Shown: positions 61,801-64,000 of the stretch, piece after piece
Numbering within the stretch: position 1 is the first letter of the stretch
How the letters are laid out: each line of letters starts with the position of its first letter
NCBI GenBank assembly: GCA_040754815.1
Contig: JBFMBX010000003.1
Location: 62,001 to 126,000 of the forward strand
Source: Bellilinea sp040754815
GTDB taxonomy: Bacteria > Chloroflexota > Anaerolineae > Anaerolineales > Anaerolineaceae
Length of the DNA: 64,000 nt
Direction: 5' to 3'
Made by a program: the position numbers and the translations under genes
Notes under the pieces: generated by a model
Told to the model about the DNA's origin: nothing
What the model saw: the letters and a program-made list of their open reading frames with translations, nothing else
The model's database searches: none

Positions 61801-64000
61801 GTTTATCAGGCGAGCCCTCATATACCTTCCATTACCGACTGGCTCTCCTTTACTGGCGTACCGGCAGAATTGAAGAAGCAAATCAAGAGCTGCAAACAGC
61901 GCTGATTCTCGAGCCGAATTCTGCAGAAGCCCATATTTTCCAGAGCGAGCTACACAAAGTGATGAAAAGGCCGCAAGCGGCTATGGCTTCTTTGGAGAAG
62001 GCATTGCGGATACTGGAAAGCCAGACCGAGAAGAGATTACAACCTGTGGAACAAACAGAAGACCAGTTATGGGGTTTTGAAAGTCCTTCCTTGTTCTCCG
62101 TCCATCGTCTCTTTGTCCCATTATGTTTGGAGGCAGGCGAATTAGGGCTGGCATTGTACCACGCACAAAGCGCATTGGAATATTGCCCGTTCTCGTTGGA
62201 AATGGGTTACTGGGCAGCTGCTTTGAGCCGACGACTGCTGCAACCCGAACGATTTGACAGATACGCTGACCTGATAGACCGATATCATTCGACAGGCTGT
62301 TTTACCAGTTTCACCTCCGATGAAGAAGCGGGGTGGTTGGCGGGTTTACACGCTTATTATGCAGAGAATCAGATTGAGGCGGGTGATTTTGATGGCGCCG
62401 GGCAAACCCTGCTCAAAGGATTGGCACATCAGCCAGAGAACCTGCACCTCAGGGCAGTACGCAGCCGTTTAAATGCAAAATTGGGCAATTTTTCAGAGGC
62501 GATACCGGAATTTCAGCAGTTATTAGCAGTTACCCGGTCGGATTTGAATTCTTCACAGGGGAATCGCTTGCATGATGCTGTACTGGCATGCCTGTGTGAA
62601 ACGGCCTTCGATTTATTGGAGTGGCGAATCGGTTTTCGGCTGGCAGAAGAATATCTTCAACTTCACGAAAGTGAGCCGCTCGGTTATCTCGTATTGGCCA
62701 GTGGATTCATTCGTTCTATGGAATGGCAGCGGTTAATGGAGTATGCAGGTGTTAAAACCCATGCCCTTACAGCCGATGAAGTAAAAATTTCCCAACAAAG
62801 AATTGGTGAGTCATTAGAAAAAGCGGAAACTTTATCTCATTCTCGCTTAATCGAATTTTGGAAAGCACGAGCAGAGGCACTCCAGCATCCTGACCAGGCA
62901 AGGATACAGGCATTGAGTTCATGGGCAAACACCGATGAAGATTATGCCTGGCTTGTTGAAGTTCATTTACGGAGCAATAACTATGCGGCCGCATTTCAGA
63001 TGACCGAATTGTGGCGACATCACCCATTGGTTCAGGTATTGGCGGCATTGCTGTGGGAAAATGAAGACCCTCAAAGGGCTCTTGGTTTGGCCCGCAGTGC
63101 AGTTGAGCTGGCCCCTCACCACCCCATTTATCAAGCCATATTAGCCAAAATTGCAGAGAAAAATGAGGATTACGCGCAAGCCTTTGAGGCTGTTGAGGTG
63201 GCCGTTTCGATATGGGACGACGAAATTGAATGGCACATCTGGGCTGCTGCGTTGGGTGAACTTTGCGGTGTGGTAACGGCTACCGCTCAACATCTGGAAA
63301 AAGCATTGCTTCTCAAGGGGAATGATTATGATCTGCTTATCAGACTCGTCCAGCATTATCTGAAAAACGGTTTGTACGAGCAGGCGGTGCAGTTATTGCA
63401 GCAAAATATCCATGCTCATGCTGAGAGGAGCGATTTCTGGCTGCTTCTTGCAACTGCTTTGCAAGGGGTGAAAAATGACAAAGAGGCACTGCGTGCTGCT
63501 GAAAAAGCGATTGAGCTCGATGGCGAAAATGGGAGAGGATGGATAATCGCGGGGGAAATTGCTCTTCGAATGGGTGATGAAAACAAAGCCCTCCAATTTG
63601 CAAGGCAAGCCGAAAAAGTTGCCCCCGCCGAAGCCGGAACCCGTTTGCTGGCGGCGAAAATACTCAAGCGGCAGGGTCAGGTCAGAGAAGCACTGGCTGA
63701 AATTGAGCAGGCTATTGAAGAAATTCCCGCTCAATGGGAATTGCACTACGAGCGGGCTCAACTGGTTCTGCAATTGCAAGGGGCTGCAGCGGCTCAGCAA
63801 ATCTTACAAGAACTGGTAAAAATTTATCCGGAAAACGAGCAAATTTTGTGGCTTTATGCTCAAACCTGTATGAAAACTGGAAAAATAAAGCTGGCGGAAC
63901 AAAGCGGGTTACAGGCATTGAAATTCAACCCGCATAATGTGGAAGTCCATCGTCTTTTAGCAGAGGTGTTTACCGAGCAGGGCCAACTGGATCGAGCGGT
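58896..64000 (+). CDS. Giant tetratricopeptide-repeat protein (runs off window)
   Basis: ATG at 58896 with AAAAGGAG upstream opens a frame that stays open to the window end: at least 1701 residues, C-terminus missing. Residues about 1-380 are helical without obvious repeats (MPSADLLELLRTHLP...). From about residue 390 to the end there are dozens of TPR-like 34-residue units, e.g. AYTLLGIAQIGLGKTEEALA, LAMGKACLSNGLSAEALPYL and HRLLAEVFTEQGQLDRAV. No signal peptide or membrane helix at the N-terminus. TPR arrays scaffold protein complexes; the partner and job are unknown. Position downstream of the sigma-54 promoter marks it as the likely main target of the module. Confidence 0.9.
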   Translation, partial: MPSADLLELLRTHLPTEDVAVVYAALKRDQLVWESLQDSANLHWISTSPLTAKDWSPANVVLRILNSRMNLGELQADHFPSVEPSIRKKALETFEQLLRSVSQPKSLKEAGLIAIALRERRRKTQTWLGLMDELKSINLKNQNALIELWKTPLLCLFGMIPDAEDLLKALLSTEDFTLTKTWITHILLGNPIGEEETHRLFMLVLKELPSSQQIDWLIYLKNQSEDDLAGWLANQVLRESRMKSGNLTTFDGESIRQKSRVEIAGEALELQWIATLHQIAGHPAQSELFLNRSKTLLQHWLGGTILQLISVNQNNRKSAEELWDEVEPLLTVYPLTDTLLEEAVWLNPPVSLIRRLNELNLPGFLQALIHGQSTAVGENRVDREIIGERIREWVSMKQNEHGLLGGQFVFGYSPWELLNVLGQLGLHQEGLEVAQIFLNQHPRDIKLMTWTAQTAHRLGQDEKALSLVRQSILLEENNPDHYRLLAQIHEDIGEWEEALRIREEILARFGTTSIQDLLSYVNCAIGGKHFDLAIETCQKILHQDEGQGKAYTLLGIAQIGLGKTEEALASLNKATLLVPEDSTAWLELARLYNQTGEPLRAMETLRAALLNVPNSAELHLAMGKACLSNGLSAEALPYLKQSARLAPESDEVALALIRVLTALGHFREALEVAEKSRHKWPAHADLAYEHARLLLQEGEVEEGISVLEMALQFKGAQPEWFVEYAEVLLNGIQLRRQITAPMLSMVTIVKAQKALQRVLREFPQHFLARLLNSEIHLILKEWDRALMGFKGLLDVELSNLPEWHWRIHSGLGLIAFQEGDYETALAALQSASQSAPENIEIKELLAEVYYHLNLKESAIEVATQVRKLQPNSTDHLLWFAEFMDRMNEIHRSIEAMQILTQLFPFEVDFALKLAKLRIKEGNEDAVNEEIKRVLGLDQIQPEQLLSLAKISLLNHNLDFAIQAIQKAIRLSGEPSYTFHYRLALLYWRTGRIEEANQELQTALILEPNSAEAHIFQSELHKVMKRPQAAMASLEKALRILESQTEKRLQPVEQTEDQLWGFESPSLFSVHRLFVPLCLEAGELGLALYHAQSALEYCPFSLEMGYWAAALSRRLLQPERFDRYADLIDRYHSTGCFTSFTSDEEAGWLAGLHAYYAENQIEAGDFDGAGQTLLKGLAHQPENLHLRAVRSRLNAKLGNFSEAIPEFQQLLAVTRSDLNSSQGNRLHDAVLACLCETAFDLLEWRIGFRLAEEYLQLHESEPLGYLVLASGFIRSMEWQRLMEYAGVKTHALTADEVKISQQRIGESLEKAETLSHSRLIEFWKARAEALQHPDQARIQALSSWANTDEDYAWLVEVHLRSNNYAAAFQMTELWRHHPLVQVLAALLWENEDPQRALGLARSAVELAPHHPIYQAILAKIAEKNEDYAQAFEAVEVAVSIWDDEIEWHIWAAALGELCGVVTATAQHLEKALLLKGNDYDLLIRLVQHYLKNGLYEQAVQLLQQNIHAHAERSDFWLLLATALQGVKNDKEALRAAEKAIELDGENGRGWIIAGEIALRMGDENKALQFARQAEKVAPAEAGTRLLAAKILKRQGQVREALAEIEQAIEEIPAQWELHYERAQLVLQLQGAAAAQQILQELVKIYPENEQILWLYAQTCMKTGKIKLAEQSGLQALKFNPHNVEVHRLLAEVFTEQGQLDRA

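Noticed and set aside
1..64000. CRISPR arrays, insertion sequences, prophage or integrase genes
   Set aside because: No regularly spaced direct repeats, transposase motifs or phage structural genes were found on reading either strand.

Overview
The window is a stretch of bacterial chromosome with tightly packed genes, standard genetic code, no insertion sequences, prophage or CRISPR. Protein content points to a Chloroflexota bacterium, most likely class Anaerolineae: large GAF/HAMP sensor proteins with coiled-coil linkers, a fused ADP-forming acetate-CoA ligase, GltX together with GlnS, and a MreBCD/PBP2/MinCDE/RodA cluster. This taxonomic call is inference from gene families, not from a marker gene.

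Layout. (1) 1-8058, minus strand: a translationally coupled signalling operon of two stand-alone receiver proteins followed by at least four membrane GAF-type sensors in which no histidine kinase domain is visible. (2) 8247-19493: tRNA-Gly, then a plus-strand morphogenesis and division cluster (mreB, mreC, mreD, mrdA/PBP2, minC, minD, minE, rodA) leading into gltX, tRNA-Gln, a terminator and glnS. (3) 19571-29593, mostly minus: small membrane protein, MFS transporter, a rel-moeA-VKOR-acidic zinc-like protein operon, a HAD phosphatase and a two-subunit FAD amine/amino acid dehydrogenase. (4) 29824-37511: pfkA facing a minus operon tRNA-Leu, tig, clpP, HAD, rlmN, ftsY, prfB (with the programmed +1 frameshift), all protein-biogenesis functions. 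(5) 37571-53827, minus except rpmF: ADP-forming acetyl-CoA synthetase, hydroxyacid dehydrogenase plus htpG, threonine dehydrogenase plus an unknown partner, secD/secF, hflX operon with an aminotransferase and a histidine kinase, an M28 peptidase and a trmFO gene broken by one in-frame TGA.

(6) 53873-64000, plus strand, is the most striking part: a self-contained sigma-54 module. rpoN (with an unusual zinc-ribbon-like insert), a soluble NtrB-like kinase and an NtrC-like activator that ends before any helix-turn-helix domain form one coupled operon. Good -24/-12 promoters lie directly before rpoN and directly after the activator gene. The second drives a small membrane protein and then a giant TPR protein (at least 1701 residues, running off the window). 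An 11-bp inverted repeat placed between the -12 element and the start codon would hide the ribosome site only in read-through RNA. This suggests one sigma factor, one kinase, one activator and an adjacent dedicated target.

Promoters recur as extended -10 boxes (TGN followed by TATAAT-like), often with no recognisable -35 element; consensus -35/-10 pairs occur before tRNA-Gly and rpmF.
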